The position numbers and the translations under genes were made by a program. The notes below the pieces were generated by a model that did not search any database, was not told the DNA's origin, and saw nothing but the letters and a program-made list of their open reading frames with translations. Positions 1-9,500 of a DNA stretch of 64,000 nucleotides are shown here, piece after piece. The stretch covers positions 686,001 to 750,000 of the forward strand of contig NZ_CP101827.1 in assembly GCF_024498295.1 (NCBI RefSeq). The letters are read 5' to 3'. How positions within the stretch are numbered: position 1 is the first letter of the stretch; every line of letters starts with the position of its first letter. The DNA is from Thermocaproicibacter melissae (lineage in GTDB: Bacteria > Bacillota > Clostridia > Oscillospirales > Acutalibacteraceae).

Positions 1-1523
1 GAGATGATATGCCATTTGTTTAGAATTTCTCCGCCGAAACCGAAGATTACGGAGGCGTAGAAAACAAATCCGGCAACACCGTTCGGGCCAAACAAACCAT
101 TGGTATACTGATGACGTTTCAAACATGCGATGATATTCGTCAGAATGGCTATGAGAACCATAAACATTCCAAGACCAATCGAAAAAGTTACAACATCGCT
201 TGTTTGTTCCATCACGGAAATCGGTTTTGTCTTTAATCCGAAAACAGTTTGATAGAATGGGTTCAATGCATCTTCAAAGCCAAAAACTGAACCAAACGCT
301 GTTCCCACAATCGCAGAAGCGATTCCGCAAGGAATCATCACTGCACCGAGTTCGGAATGTCTCTTTTTCCAAAGATACAGCCCGACGAGTGCAACACACA
401 GCCCCTGACCAAGGTCAGCAAACATAAAGCCAAAGAACACCGTGTATGTGAGAGCGATCACGATGGTAGGATCCATTTCATTGTAAGAGGGGAAACCATA
501 CACGTGCACGAAAAATTCGAACGGCTTCCAAAGCTTTTTGTTCGACAACTGAACGGGAGGCGAATGTGGCAAGACCTCGGGGTCTTCTGCGTCATCGAAC
601 GCATATTTGACCGTTTCGAGCTGGTCTAAGACAGGTCGTACGATATCTTCTTTATCTGCTGGGATCCATCCGGTTAAGATAAAACTCTTGCCGTATCTTG
701 CGGCATATCGGCGAATATCAAAATATGTTTGCTTTTCCACCAGCCAAGTGTATACGCCAAGCAGAGTTTTCTTTTCCTGGTTCCAATAATTTTTAATGGA
801 AACATCTATATCGGAAAGAGATTTTTTTGCCTGCTTTATTTTTTGCGACAGCTCGTTGATACGCGATTTTAGTGTGCCGCTGTATTCGTCGAGCGGAACA
901 GCTTCAAAAAGAAGACTTGAGAAGAAGCGGTCTGCTTCTTGAATCTCCCCAATCGGTGCACAGTAGACTCCCCAGCACAAAGAGTGCTCATTTTTGCTTG
1001 GGATAAAAATAGCCAACGGATGATCGGATTCCGTTAACTTTTGCAGATTTTCCTCGGGGAGGGAGCCGAAACGAAATTTTACATACCGACAGCTCCTCAA
1101 TTCATCAAAATTAACGTCGAGAGCGTCAAAAGGCTGCAGTTTCGAGATTTCAGCTTTGTATTGATCAATCTCTGCTTTCAGCTTGTTCTTTTTTTCCAAA
1201 TACTCATTGATTGTACCAGAGAAATTATTCGCATATGCTTCCCAATCTTCTACTGGCAAAACAGCATGTTCCGGAAAATGGAGCTTTGAGGTTTCCGAAT
1301 CTTTCTCAATCAGCTTCAGAGCGTCCTGAATCTGTGAAAGAGATTTTGCATAGGGATTGGTGTCATTGACCGGAGAAAAACCGGGTGCATTGGAATAAAA
1401 CGACAAAGCATTGTCAGGGTGGAAGACCCGCGTGCTTCCAAGAGCCTCCGTAACCTTGCTGAGTTCGTCCATCCTGCCAATTACATTTAAAACTTTAATT
1501 TTAATGACAGCCAGTGGAATCAC
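1..1523 (-). CDS. ntpI: V-type ATP synthase subunit I (3' end cut by window)
   Basis: Membrane stator subunit of the V/A-type ATPase; it carries the proton or sodium half-channels next to the K-ring. About 507 of the usual 640 or so residues are visible, because the frame runs off base 1. Roughly the first 300 residues are hydrophilic with heptad-like stretches (a stalk coiled coil). After that come hydrophobic helices with the family signature FFGFMFADLGQG. I place the start at a GTG at 1523 because it overlaps the TGA of subunit C (GTGA), which is typical of this operon; the downstream ATG (at GRMDELSK) would cut off the conserved first strand. Last visible gene of the V-ATPase operon; the remaining subunits should lie beyond the edge. 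Confidence 0.93.
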   Translation of the reverse strand, partial: MIPLAVIKIKVLNVIGRMDELSKVTEALGSTRVFHPDNALSFYSNAPGFSPVNDTNPYAKSLSQIQDALKLIEKDSETSKLHFPEHAVLPVEDWEAYANNFSGTINEYLEKKNKLKAEIDQYKAEISKLQPFDALDVNFDELRSCRYVKFRFGSLPEENLQKLTESDHPLAIFIPSKNEHSLCWGVYCAPIGEIQEADRFFSSLLFEAVPLDEYSGTLKSRINELSQKIKQAKKSLSDIDVSIKNYWNQEKKTLLGVYTWLVEKQTYFDIRRYAARYGKSFILTGWIPADKEDIVRPVLDQLETVKYAFDDAEDPEVLPHSPPVQLSNKKLWKPFEFFVHVYGFPSYNEMDPTIVIALTYTVFFGFMFADLGQGLCVALVGLYLWKKRHSELGAVMIPCGIASAIVGTAFGSVFGFEDALNPFYQTVFGLKTKPISVMEQTSDVVTFSIGLGMFMVLIAILTNIIACLKRHQYTNGLFGPNGVAGFVFYASVIFGFGGEILNKWHII

Positions 1524-2605
1524 GCCCTTTTCTGTGTTGTCTGGCCGACTTTATTGAAATTGAGCCCCTCAAGAATCAGAAGCTTCTTGATTTCTTCCGC
1601 TTCGAGTCCGTAGCGCTTGCCCTCTATGATTGTTACGATATTGCTGATTTCTGTCTGGCTCAGGAAGATGTAGGAAATCAAGACTACGGCCGGATAAATC
1701 GAAAAATCAATATAATGCCGGCAAAGTTCGTAATTCATGCGGTCGGGAATCTCATCAAGATATACATGCCGTACTCTTAGCGCTTTCCGTCCAAGCTCCA
1801 TGTGTTCCAGCACACTTTGAATTTCTTCTTCGGTATTGCCTTGCAGCATTTTTTCAAGGGTTTCCTTTGAAAAAGTTCCGGTTGGAAGAAGTGCTTTTTT
1901 TGCGGTTTCAACATCTGTTCCGTACTGTATCTTCATACGGACAATTCGGACATAATTGCTCAGATCAAGTTTAGACTGGTAAATGCTTAAAAGCTGTTTC
2001 TTGGCGTTTCCGAAAAAATGCTTTGAAATTGTTCTCATAAGTCCCGAATAATGGTAACGATACAGAACATTTTCCAATTCGGTGTAGTCAATTTGAGCGT
2101 TTTCATCTTCCAAAAACGGGCCCATCAGCTCTTCATAAGGCGTGCCTTGGATTACATTTTTTAAGTCCTCAACATTTTTTGCACGTACTAAGGCATTTAG
2201 GTTAAGCTGTGAGCCGTGAAGAAGGTAAGGAGGAAAATAATGATCTTCTTTTACCGGATTCTTTGCATTCAGACGCATCACAGTATCCAAAAGAAGCTGA
2301 ATCTCATCATGCTGGATAAAACTCCGAGAAAAAGTTTTATCCACTTGAGCTTCATATTTGCAAAGTGATGCATAGTCATCCATTAGTTTTTGTTTTAACC
2401 GAGACTCAAGTTCACCTCTGTGAACTTCGCTTTCTGCAATTCCGGCGCATGCTTTGCCATAAACGGTGTGGTTTTTCAGGTATCCTGCCACTTCACCAAC
2501 AGAACGGCATTTCAAGAGTTCACTGTAATCTGCTTCTTTCAGCCTTCTGCCATACATAGTGCGCGCTTTTGCCAAAATAACGTTGGAAGACAGGGCAGCA
2601 AACAT
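1520..2605 (-). CDS. ntpC: V-type ATP synthase subunit C
   Basis: Central-stalk socket subunit (C in bacteria, d in eukaryotes) that links the rotor shaft to the membrane ring of the V-type ATPase. The 361-residue protein is all-helical in character, begins with the typical SSNVILAKARTMYGRRL and is close to the usual length of about 330-360. The ATG at 2605 overlaps the stop of the preceding gene (TGATG); a TTG one codon upstream is possible but less likely. The 3' end overlaps the start of subunit I by 4 bases, so the two are translationally coupled. Confidence 0.93.
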   Translation of the reverse strand: MFAALSSNVILAKARTMYGRRLKEADYSELLKCRSVGEVAGYLKNHTVYGKACAGIAESEVHRGELESRLKQKLMDDYASLCKYEAQVDKTFSRSFIQHDEIQLLLDTVMRLNAKNPVKEDHYFPPYLLHGSQLNLNALVRAKNVEDLKNVIQGTPYEELMGPFLEDENAQIDYTELENVLYRYHYSGLMRTISKHFFGNAKKQLLSIYQSKLDLSNYVRIVRMKIQYGTDVETAKKALLPTGTFSKETLEKMLQGNTEEEIQSVLEHMELGRKALRVRHVYLDEIPDRMNYELCRHYIDFSIYPAVVLISYIFLSQTEISNIVTIIEGKRYGLEAEEIKKLLILEGLNFNKVGQTTQKRA

Positions 2606-2922
2606 CAAGAAATACCCCCAATAATGCGCTTCGTTATCTCATCAACCCACCGGTCGCCGTTTGCAGCGTACAGATCATTGATTTTTTTGAGAAGGGCTTC
2701 GTTCTTACTGTTTTTTTCTTTCCATTCTTTTTCTGCGGCCGCACGTTCCAGAGGCTCATTTTTTTCAATGCGGCGACGGGCTTTTTCGAGATAACTGCGT
2801 CGAAGTTCTTCTTTCAGTTTCTCGACTTCTTTTTCGGAGTTCGCTTTTTTAAGCTGCGCAGAATCGGTTATCTCACGCGCTTTTTGATCCATTTCGACGA
2901 TTTGCTTCAAAAGATTCTGCAT
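2605..2922 (-). CDS. V-type ATPase coiled-coil subunit (G/H-like)
   Basis: A small 105-residue, highly charged protein, almost all predicted helix rich in K, E and R, with a C-terminal WVDEITKRIIGGIS. First gene of the V-ATPase operon. Its place before subunits I and C and its composition match the peripheral-stalk G/H subunit (NtpF/AhaH-like), though sequence conservation in this family is low. The ATG at 2922 is chosen because GGAGG lies 10-11 bases upstream; the GTG at 2934 falls inside that ribosome site. One base overlaps the next gene. Confidence 0.8.
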   Translation of the reverse strand: MQNLLKQIVEMDQKAREITDSAQLKKANSEKEVEKLKEELRRSYLEKARRRIEKNEPLERAAAEKEWKEKNSKNEALLKKINDLYAANGDRWVDEITKRIIGGIS

Positions 2923-2955
2923 ATTGTTTGTCACCTCCGAATTATGGCGAATAAT

Positions 2956-2984
2956 ATTATATCTCGTACCAATCTGGAATTCAA
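2956..2984 (-). promoter_or_regulatory. Promoter of the V-type ATPase operon
   Basis: On the minus strand TTGAAT (2984-2979) and a perfect TATAAT (2961-2956) are 17 bases apart. The expected transcript start near 2949 leaves a short leader before GGAGG and the ATG at 2922. Confidence 0.75.
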
Positions 2985-3007
2985 GTTCAATTGATTATAA
3001 TTACCAG

Positions 3008-3047
3008 TAAAACAAAAAACGGCATGGATGAATCTCAACATAATGCC
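3008..3047 (-). terminator. Possible terminator of the UPF0210 gene
   Basis: GGCAT (3047-3043) pairs with ATGCC (3025-3021), with a further ATG/CAT pairing inside, followed on the minus strand by a T-rich run (GTTTTTTGTTTT). The stem is short, so this is a moderate call. It lies between the stop at 3072 and the V-ATPase promoter. Confidence 0.45.
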
Positions 3048-3071
3048 AAAAAATGAGAAACAAATGAATGG

Positions 3072-4430
3072 TCAATTTTTGAGGCTTTGGAGAGGTGCCG
3101 GCAGACGACCGCCACGACGAATAAATTTCAGAGGGGAATACCGGTTAACGTCCATCACAGGCCCACCGCCGAGAAGTCCGCCGAAGTTCAGCTCCTCGCC
3201 GACTGATTTGCCAATTGCGGGAATCAGTCGTACTGCGGTGGTCTTAGAGTTTACCATGCCGATTGCCGCTTCGTCTGCGATGATTCCCGAAATAATCTCC
3301 GGTGTAATATCGCCGGGAACGATAATCATATCCAGACCGACCGAGCAAACAGCTGTCATTGCTTCCAATTTATTGATGGAAAGCGAGCCACGGCGTGCAG
3401 CGTCAATCATGCCTGCGTCTTCCGTGACGGGAATAAAAGCACCGGACAAACCGCCGACATGGGAAGAAGCCATGACACCGCCCTTTTTCACCGCGTCGTT
3501 CAGAAGTGCTAAGCAAGCGGTAGTTCCGTGGGCACCGCAGCTTTCAAGGCCCATTTCTTCCAAAATACGAGCGACAGAGTCGCCGACGGCAGGAGTCGGT
3601 GCAAGCGACAGGTCCACAATTCCAAACGGAACCGAGAGACGCTTGGAAGCTTCCTGCGCGACCAACTGGCCCATCCTCGTAACCTTAAATGCCGTTTTCT
3701 TTACAATATTGGCTACTTCCGTGATGTCGCAGTCGGGTGCTTTTGCCAAGGCAGCACGCACAACACCGGGGCCGGAAACGCCGACGTTGATTTCACAGTC
3801 AGGCTCGCCAGTGCCATGGAAGGCCCCTGCCATAAACGGATTATCCTCCGGAGCATTGCAGAAAACAACAAGTTTAGCAGCACCAATGCAGTTTTGGTCT
3901 TTCGTCGCTTTTGCAGTATCAAGAACAATGTGTCCCATTTTTTCTACGGCATCCATGTTGATGCCTGCTTTTGTCGTTCCGACATTAACGGAGGAGCAAA
4001 CGAACTCCGTTCGGCTCAATGCTTCCGGGATACTTTGCAGGAGGGCGTAATCTCCCGGAGAAAAGCCTTTGTGCACCAGAGCGGAATAGCCGCCAATGAA
4101 ATTGACACCGATTGCACGCGCCGCGCGGTCGAGCGTTAAGGCAAAACGTATTGGATCTTTTCCGGGGCAAGCAGCAGCTAGCATGGAAATCGGCGTAACC
4201 GAAACACGTTTATGAATAATCGGAATTCCGAAATCTTTGCTGATGGATTCTCCCGTTTCAACCAGCTTCCCGGCATAGCGGCAAATTTTGTCGTAAATCT
4301 TGTCGCAGGCTTTCTCTATGTCGGAATCAATGCAGTCCAGAAGGGAAATTCCCATCGTAATGGTTCGTACATCCAGATTTTCGTTGTCGATCATCTGGAT
4401 TGTTTCCAAAATGTCATGTGAGTTTATCAT
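3072..4430 (-). CDS. UPF0210 / DUF711 family protein (so-called PFL family)
   Basis: A 452-residue protein of the UPF0210 family, close to the usual length (about 450). Databases often call it a PFL family protein because of distant likeness to glycyl-radical enzyme folds, but no biochemical role is established and I see no glycyl-radical loop to support activity. Conserved glycine-rich stretches include [13 protein letters not shown] and [15 protein letters not shown] lies before the ATG at 4430. It is co-transcribed behind a UPF0237 ACT-domain gene 24 bases upstream; this pairing recurs in many bacteria and archaea and suggests that the ACT partner senses a small metabolite for it. Confidence 0.9.
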   Translation of the reverse strand: MINSHDILETIQMIDNENLDVRTITMGISLLDCIDSDIEKACDKIYDKICRYAGKLVETGESISKDFGIPIIHKRVSVTPISMLAAACPGKDPIRFALTLDRAARAIGVNFIGGYSALVHKGFSPGDYALLQSIPEALSRTEFVCSSVNVGTTKAGINMDAVEKMGHIVLDTAKATKDQNCIGAAKLVVFCNAPEDNPFMAGAFHGTGEPDCEINVGVSGPGVVRAALAKAPDCDITEVANIVKKTAFKVTRMGQLVAQEASKRLSVPFGIVDLSLAPTPAVGDSVARILEEMGLESCGAHGTTACLALLNDAVKKGGVMASSHVGGLSGAFIPVTEDAGMIDAARRGSLSINKLEAMTAVCSVGLDMIIVPGDITPEIISGIIADEAAIGMVNSKTTAVRLIPAIGKSVGEELNFGGLLGGGPVMDVNRYSPLKFIRRGGRLPAPLQSLKN

Positions 4431-4454
4431 AAAACGGCACTTCCTCAGATAGAA

Positions 4455-4724
4455 TCAGATTCGATGCATAGAGTTAAAGATATCTTCGTGCATCACATGA
4501 ACCTTAAGGTTCATTTCATTGCCAACGCTTGTCAGCTCGTCGGAAAGCTGGCTGAACGGAACCGTGCATTTGGAGATATCAACAAGCATAATCATTGCGA
4601 AAAGATCTTGTAAAACCGATTGGGTCACTTCTATCACATTAACCTGGTTCTTAGCACAGATTGCGGAGACACGTGCCAGAATTCCTACCATATCTTTTCC
4701 TATTACTGTGATTACGGCGCGCAT
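4455..4724 (-). CDS. UPF0237 ACT domain protein
   Basis: An 89-residue stand-alone ACT domain (MRAVITVIGKDMVGILARVS), the UPF0237 type related to the glycine cleavage regulator GcvR. ACT domains bind amino acids or similar ligands at a dimer interface. The protein is cytosolic and has no other domain. The ATG at 4724 is chosen: GGAGG sits 8 bases upstream, while the TTG at 4739 is part of that ribosome site. First gene of a two-gene unit with the UPF0210 gene. The ligand cannot be told from sequence. Confidence 0.92.
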   Translation of the reverse strand: MRAVITVIGKDMVGILARVSAICAKNQVNVIEVTQSVLQDLFAMIMLVDISKCTVPFSQLSDELTSVGNEMNLKVHVMHEDIFNSMHRI

Positions 4725-4768
4725 GGGCTGAACCTCCAATATATCGGTATAATTTATGAATCTTTACT

Positions 4769-4797
4769 ATTATGAGCACTAGGGATGCTTTTGTCAA
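4769..4797 (-). promoter_or_regulatory. Promoter of the ACT-UPF0210 operon
   Basis: Minus-strand TTGACA (4797-4792), 17 bases, then CATAAT (4774-4769). The start of transcription near 4762 gives a leader of about 40 bases. Confidence 0.7.
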
Positions 4798-4964
4798 GGA
4801 ATTGACAAGGAGGTTGCATGAATGATGCTGAAAAAAGTTATCGGACCTAAATTCGTGAAAATGTAATTTTATCTCTATATTATTTTCTCGCATTATGTTA
4901 GTATATAAAAAAGTATAAGATTCGTCCATCAAGGTACTCGAAAATGAAAGACACGGAGGAAACA

Positions 4965-5777
4965 ATGAAATACAGATATTTGTCAGACAGTCATGTACAT
5001 ACCAATTGCAGCAAAGACGGCTGTGATACTGCAATGATGATGTGCGAGAACGCCGTTAGGCTAGGGCTTTATGCGCTGACGATAACAGACCATTGTGAAT
5101 GTAACGCTTTCCATGAAGAGGGGTACGATAAATCTTCGATTCAGTCGTATTTTGAAGCCAAAAAGGCCGCTGCCGTGTTTGGCGGAAGGCTTCATGTATA
5201 TACCGGCATTGAACTAGGACAGGCGATGCAAAACTTAAGCGCAGCAAATGAGATTTTGGATTCCTGTAAATTTGACTTTGTGCTTGCATCGGTCCATAAT
5301 ATCAGAAAGAAGCAGGATTTCTACTGCTTGAACTACATATACGAAGATGTGGACGACCTGCTGGAAAGATATTTTGATGAGATTCTCGAAATCATCGAAT
5401 GGGGAAGGTTTGACTCTCTTGCCCATTTGACTTATCCGTGGCGCTATATTGTTGGCGAGCATCATATTGCCATTCAGAAGGGGCGCTGGGATGGACGAAT
5501 TGATGAGGTGCTGAAAGCACTGATTCGGACAGGCAAAGCCCTTGAAGTCAATACCTCCGGTTTTCGCCAGAGCCTGAATACGTCACTTCCGGATTTGCCG
5601 ATTCTCGAAAGATATCGCGAACTGGGAGGAAAGCTCGTCACGCTTGGTTCCGACGCACACCGTTGGGCTGACGTCGGCGCGGGAATCGAGCAGGGAATGG
5701 ATATCTTGTATAGAGCAGGTTTCCGCCACTACATGATTTATGATTCTCATGAACCAAAATCACTGCCAATCGGATAA
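4965..5777 (+). CDS. PHP-domain phosphatase (histidinol-phosphatase HisK-like)
   Basis: A metal-dependent PHP hydrolase of 270 residues. Ligand motifs in order: DSHVHTNCS (HxH), ITDHCE, the GIELGQ glutamate, LASVHN, AHLTYPW, and GSDAHR near the end. This set and length fit the HisJ/HisK histidinol-phosphate phosphatases (last-but-one step of histidine synthesis), but no other his gene is near, so another phosphoester substrate is possible. The ATG at 4965 has GGAGG 5 bases before it; the ATG at 4944 lacks a site. It heads a plus-strand run with an Lrp regulator and an aminotransferase. Confidence 0.85.
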   Translation: MKYRYLSDSHVHTNCSKDGCDTAMMMCENAVRLGLYALTITDHCECNAFHEEGYDKSSIQSYFEAKKAAAVFGGRLHVYTGIELGQAMQNLSAANEILDSCKFDFVLASVHNIRKKQDFYCLNYIYEDVDDLLERYFDEILEIIEWGRFDSLAHLTYPWRYIVGEHHIAIQKGRWDGRIDEVLKALIRTGKALEVNTSGFRQSLNTSLPDLPILERYRELGGKLVTLGSDAHRWADVGAGIEQGMDILYRAGFRHYMIYDSHEPKSLPIG

Positions 5778-5799
5778 ATATTAAGGAGGATGTTGTGTT

Positions 5800-6285
5800 A
5801 TGAATCAGTTACTTTCTTTGCTCAGCGAAAATGCACGTCTGACGGTTAGCCAGATTGCTTCTATGCTGAATATGTCTGAAAAAGAAGTTTCAGAGCAAAT
5901 TGCCCGTTACGAGAAGGAAGGCATCATCCGCGGCTATAAAGCAATTATCAACTGGGAAAAGGTGGATAAAAACAAAGCAAGCGCTTTGATAGAACTGCGG
6001 GTTACCCCGAAGCGTGACCGCGGCTTTGATGAAATCGCAAACCGCATTATGCAATTTGATGAGGTCGAAAGCGTGTATCTGGTTTCTGGGGGTTACGACC
6101 TTGCTGTAAAGGTCCGCGGGAAAAGCATGCAGGACATTGCCATGTTCGTCATGAGAAGGCTCTCTACATTAGACTCCGTACTCTCCACGGCAACGCATTT
6201 CATCCTTACGAGATATAAAGACGATAATGTTATCCTGAATTCAGCCGATGAGCAGGATGAGCGAAGGAGTGTCTTCGGTGATTGA
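5800..6285 (+). CDS. Lrp/AsnC family transcriptional regulator
   Basis: A 161-residue feast/famine regulator. The N-terminal 50 or so residues form a helix-turn-helix (LTVSQIASMLNMSEKEVSEQ), followed by the AsnC/RAM effector domain (YLVSGGYDLAVKVRGKS), which binds amino acids between dimers. AAGGAGG lies upstream of the ATG at 5800. It overlaps the aminotransferase gene by 8 bases; this regulator-aminotransferase pair is common in Firmicutes and suggests local control by an amino acid. Confidence 0.95.
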   Translation: MNQLLSLLSENARLTVSQIASMLNMSEKEVSEQIARYEKEGIIRGYKAIINWEKVDKNKASALIELRVTPKRDRGFDEIANRIMQFDEVESVYLVSGGYDLAVKVRGKSMQDIAMFVMRRLSTLDSVLSTATHFILTRYKDDNVILNSADEQDERRSVFGD

Positions 6286-7456
6286 CTATGAGCATTTCCT
6301 GAATTCTAGGGTGACGGCGTTAAAGCCGTCGGGTATCCGTAGATTCTTTGACATTGCAAGCGAATTTGACGATGTCATCTCTCTTTCAATCGGCGAACCC
6401 GATTTTATGACACCGTGGCATGTCCGCCAGGAGGCAATTGATTCCCTGGAAGAGGGTAAAACATGGTATTCTCCCAACCGCGGATTCATAGAACTTCGCT
6501 CCGCCATCAGTCGATTCATTAATCTGCATTATCATATTAATTATAACCCGGAAACGGAGCTGTTGGTAACCGTCGGCGGGAGCGAGGCAATTGACCTTGC
6601 ACTTCGCTGCCTCGTAACACCCGGCGATGAGGTATTGATTCCGCAGCCGAGTTTTGTCTGTTACGAGCCGTTGACACAAATGGCCGGAGGTATTCCGGTG
6701 ATTGTGGAAACAAAGCAGGAAGATAACTTCCGCCTGAAAGCAGATGCTCTGAGGCAGAAGATAACGCCGAAAACGAAAATCTTGATTCTGCCTTACCCCA
6801 ACAACCCAACCGGAGCGGTTATGCATCGAAGCGACTTAGAAGCGGTGGCAGAGGTTGTCAAAGAACATAACCTGATGGTGATTTCCGATGAGATTTACAG
6901 TGAATTGACATACGGAGACTCCCGCCATGTGGCTTTTGCTTCCCTTGACGGAATGCGTGAGCGCACGGTAACAATCAACGGGTTTTCCAAAACATTTGCC
7001 ATGACAGGCTGGAGGCTTGGCTATGCGGGAGCTCCGGAGCCGATTATCAAGCAAATGACAAAACTGCATCAATATGGCATTATGAGCGCTCCGACTACCG
7101 CACAATACGGGGCAATCGAGGCCTTGAAAAACGGCGAGAACGACATTATTGAAATGCGTGAGCAATATGATATGCGCCGCCGCCTGATTGTCAGCGGGCT
7201 GAATGACATGGGGCTTACCTGTTTTGAGCCGGAAGGCGCATTCTATGTTTTCCCGTGCATCAAGAGTACGGGACTCACGTCGGAAGAGTTTTGTCAGCAA
7301 TTGATTCGTGAGGAGCGTGTGGCAGTTGTTCCGGGCAATGCCTTCGGCGACTGCGGGGAAGGATATGTGCGTGTATCTTATTCCTATTCCACAAAGCATA
7401 TCATGGAAGCGCTGTCTCGCATGGAACATTTCGTGAAAAAGAGAGTGGGCAAATAA
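6278..7456 (+). CDS. Class I/II pyridoxal phosphate aminotransferase
   Basis: A fold-type I aminotransferase of the AspC/PatA group, 392 residues. The PLP lysine lies in GFSKTFAMTGWRLGY; other conserved pieces are the YPNNPTGAV turn and VISDEIYSELTY. Likely an aromatic, aspartate or similar amino acid transaminase; the substrate cannot be fixed from sequence. I choose a GTG at 6278 with AAGGAG 8 bases before it, inside the end of the Lrp gene; the ATG at 6248 has no site. The stop overlaps the ispE start (TAATG). Confidence 0.92.
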   Translation: MIDYEHFLNSRVTALKPSGIRRFFDIASEFDDVISLSIGEPDFMTPWHVRQEAIDSLEEGKTWYSPNRGFIELRSAISRFINLHYHINYNPETELLVTVGGSEAIDLALRCLVTPGDEVLIPQPSFVCYEPLTQMAGGIPVIVETKQEDNFRLKADALRQKITPKTKILILPYPNNPTGAVMHRSDLEAVAEVVKEHNLMVISDEIYSELTYGDSRHVAFASLDGMRERTVTINGFSKTFAMTGWRLGYAGAPEPIIKQMTKLHQYGIMSAPTTAQYGAIEALKNGENDIIEMREQYDMRRRLIVSGLNDMGLTCFEPEGAFYVFPCIKSTGLTSEEFCQQLIREERVAVVPGNAFGDCGEGYVRVSYSYSTKHIMEALSRMEHFVKKRVGK

Positions 7457-8322
7457 TGGAATTACTTGCCCCTGCTAAAATCAACCTGTCTCTGGACATC
7501 ATCGGACGAAGACCGGACGGATACCATACTCTTGATATGGTAATGCAAAGCGTTTCCCTTTTTGATATGGTTTCTCTCACGCGAAGCGAGTCGGGTGGTT
7601 TACAGATAATCTGTAATGAAAATGATGTTCCGTGTGGGGAAGAGAATACGGTTTTTCGTGCGGCAAAGGCATTTTTTCAAGCAACAGGAGTTCCGCAAAA
7701 GGACGGACTGCTGTTTTCAATTGAGAAAAAGATTCCGAGACAGGCTGGCCTTGGCGGAGGCAGCGCGGACGCCGCAGCCGCTTTGAAACTGTTAAATCGC
7801 TTATACCGTACAAACTTGACAGCAGAGCAGTTGAGAAAGATTGCAATTTCTGCCGGCGCCGATGTTCCGTTTTGCATTGAAGGCGGGACAGCTCATGTTA
7901 CCGGTATCGGAGAAAACATAGAACAGCTTCCGCCGATGGTTGATTGCCATATTGTCATTTGCAGGCCTGATGTCGGAATCAGTACGAAAGCAGCATACAG
8001 TGCTTATGATAAAAAAGGAAACAGCGAAGAACGGCATACGCCTTCGGTCCTTGAGGCCCTAAAGACCAACGATCTTGAAAGACTTGGCAAAGCCCTCGGA
8101 AATGCATTTGAAGAAGCGGGTGTTCCGCCGGAGATAACAGACATTAAGCGGCAAATGCTGCGGTACGGTTGCGAAGGAACATGCATGTCCGGAAGCGGTT
8201 CCGCTGTTTTTGGTCTGTTCTGTGAATATGAAAAAGCTGAGACCTGTTGTAAATCTCTCCGAAAAAAATATTCCCTTGTTTATTCCTGTCACCCTGTACC
8301 TCAGCAAGAGATTATTTCATAA
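7456..8322 (+). CDS. ispE: 4-diphosphocytidyl-2-C-methyl-D-erythritol kinase
   Basis: GHMP-family kinase that phosphorylates CDP-methylerythritol in the MEP isoprenoid pathway. The 288 residues have the N-terminal LLAPAKINLSLDI, the ATP-binding PRQAGLGGGSADAAA and the C-terminal GCEGTCMSGSGSAVFG. Normal length. Its ATG overlaps the stop of the aminotransferase gene, so it is translated from the same message, which ends at the hairpin just downstream. Confidence 0.97.
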   Translation: MELLAPAKINLSLDIIGRRPDGYHTLDMVMQSVSLFDMVSLTRSESGGLQIICNENDVPCGEENTVFRAAKAFFQATGVPQKDGLLFSIEKKIPRQAGLGGGSADAAAALKLLNRLYRTNLTAEQLRKIAISAGADVPFCIEGGTAHVTGIGENIEQLPPMVDCHIVICRPDVGISTKAAYSAYDKKGNSEERHTPSVLEALKTNDLERLGKALGNAFEEAGVPPEITDIKRQMLRYGCEGTCMSGSGSAVFGLFCEYEKAETCCKSLRKKYSLVYSCHPVPQQEIIS

Positions 8323-8327
8323 ACAAC

Positions 8328-8363
8328 AAAAGCGGCGTTCCTGATTCCAGAAATCGCCGCTTT
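8328..8363. terminator. Bidirectional terminator between ispE and upp
   Basis: AAAGCGGCG and CGCCGCTTT form a GC-rich hairpin with A/T runs on both sides. It lies between two convergent genes and can serve both strands. Confidence 0.85.
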
Positions 8364-8380
8364 CTTAGTTAATGTAGCAA

Positions 8381-9013
8381 TTAGAGAGTACCGAAAATTC
8401 GGTCGCCAGCGTCTCCGAGGCCGGGGACAATGTAACCATGCTCGTTCAGGTGATCGTCAATTGCTGCGCAATAGAGTTGCACATCCGGATGAGCTTCCGT
8501 AAAAGCTTTAATCCCTTCGGGCGCCGCGATGATGCACATGAACTTAATGCTCTTCGGATGGCTGCGCTTAATGATGGTTACAGCATCTATGGATGAACCA
8601 CCGGTAGCCAGCATCGGGTCGAGAACAATGACGTCGCGCTGATCAATATCATGAGGCAGTTTGCTGTAATACTCCACTGGTTTCAGGGTCTTAGGGTCAC
8701 GGTAGAGACCAATATGGCCAACTTTTGCTGCTGGAACAAGCGAAAGAACACCGTCAACCATTCCGAGGCCGGCTCTCAAGATGGGAATAAAAGCGAGTTT
8801 ACGTCCTGCAATGACTTTTGTGGTAGCTTTCGCAACAGGTGTCTCAATTGTTGTTTCTTCCAAAGGAAGGTCACGAGTAGCTTCATAGCAAAGCAGCATT
8901 GCGATTTCGCTGACAAGCTGACGAAACTCCTTGGAGCCTGTGTTCTTGTCACGAAGATAGGTTAATTTGTGCTGTATCAGCGGATGCCGCATAACTACGA
9001 CTTGATTTTCCAT
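8381..9013 (-). CDS. upp: Uracil phosphoribosyltransferase
   Basis: Pyrimidine salvage enzyme: uracil plus PRPP gives UMP. The 210 residues carry the PRPP loop [11 protein letters not shown] and the uracil-binding C-terminus [12 protein letters not shown]. Standard length (about 209). GGAGG lies 8 bases before the ATG. Last gene of fhs-tsaE-tsaB-rpiB-upp; the rpiB-upp neighbourhood is common in Firmicutes. Confidence 0.98.
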   Translation of the reverse strand: MENQVVVMRHPLIQHKLTYLRDKNTGSKEFRQLVSEIAMLLCYEATRDLPLEETTIETPVAKATTKVIAGRKLAFIPILRAGLGMVDGVLSLVPAAKVGHIGLYRDPKTLKPVEYYSKLPHDIDQRDVIVLDPMLATGGSSIDAVTIIKRSHPKSIKFMCIIAAPEGIKAFTEAHPDVQLYCAAIDDHLNEHGYIVPGLGDAGDRIFGTL

Positions 9014-9056
9014 GTTCTTTGCCTCCGTTAATTTTTATAATTCCCTGCATTAATTC

Positions 9057-9500
9057 TCATAATTCTCCGCGTTCAATGGCGGCAATTTCATCTACACGTC
9101 TCTGGTGACGGCCACCGTCGAAAGGAGCCTCTAAAAACAAGCGGGTAAATTCAACTGCTTGCTCTTCGTTGATAACCCGGCCGCCGAGGCAAAGAATATT
9201 GGAATCGTTGTGATGACGCGTAATTTCAGCGCAGTAAGCATTAGCGCAGACAGCGGCACGAATGCCTTTTACCTTGTTTGCCGCAATGCTCATGCCGATT
9301 CCGGTTCCGCAGCAAAGAATACCTTTTTCCGCTTTGCCGTCCGCAACAAAATGAGCAACCTTTGCGGCAATCGGAGCATAGTCAACCGATGTTTCATCGT
9401 TTGTGCCAAAATCTGTATATTTGATTTTGTTTTCGTCAAGATATTTCTTGATTGCTTCCTTTAGTTTATAACCGCCGTGGTCTGCTCCAAGTGCAATCAT
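9057..9500 (-). CDS. rpiB: Ribose 5-phosphate isomerase B
   Basis: Isomerises ribose 5-phosphate and ribulose 5-phosphate in the pentose phosphate pathway (RpiB/LacAB family). The 147 residues begin MIALGADHGGYKLKE; the catalytic-cysteine region is CCGTGIGMSIAANK. The ATG overlaps the TGA of tsaB (ATGA). Product and upp both lie near ribose phosphate/PRPP metabolism. Confidence 0.97.
   Translation of the reverse strand: MIALGADHGGYKLKEAIKKYLDENKIKYTDFGTNDETSVDYAPIAAKVAHFVADGKAEKGILCCGTGIGMSIAANKVKGIRAAVCANAYCAEITRHHNDSNILCLGGRVINEEQAVEFTRLFLEAPFDGGRHQRRVDEIAAIERGEL

Noticed and set aside
3028-4050. A 340-codon open frame on the plus strand
   Set aside because: It is the antisense shadow of the UPF0210 gene; it has Pro/Arg/Ser-biased nonsense composition and no ribosome site.
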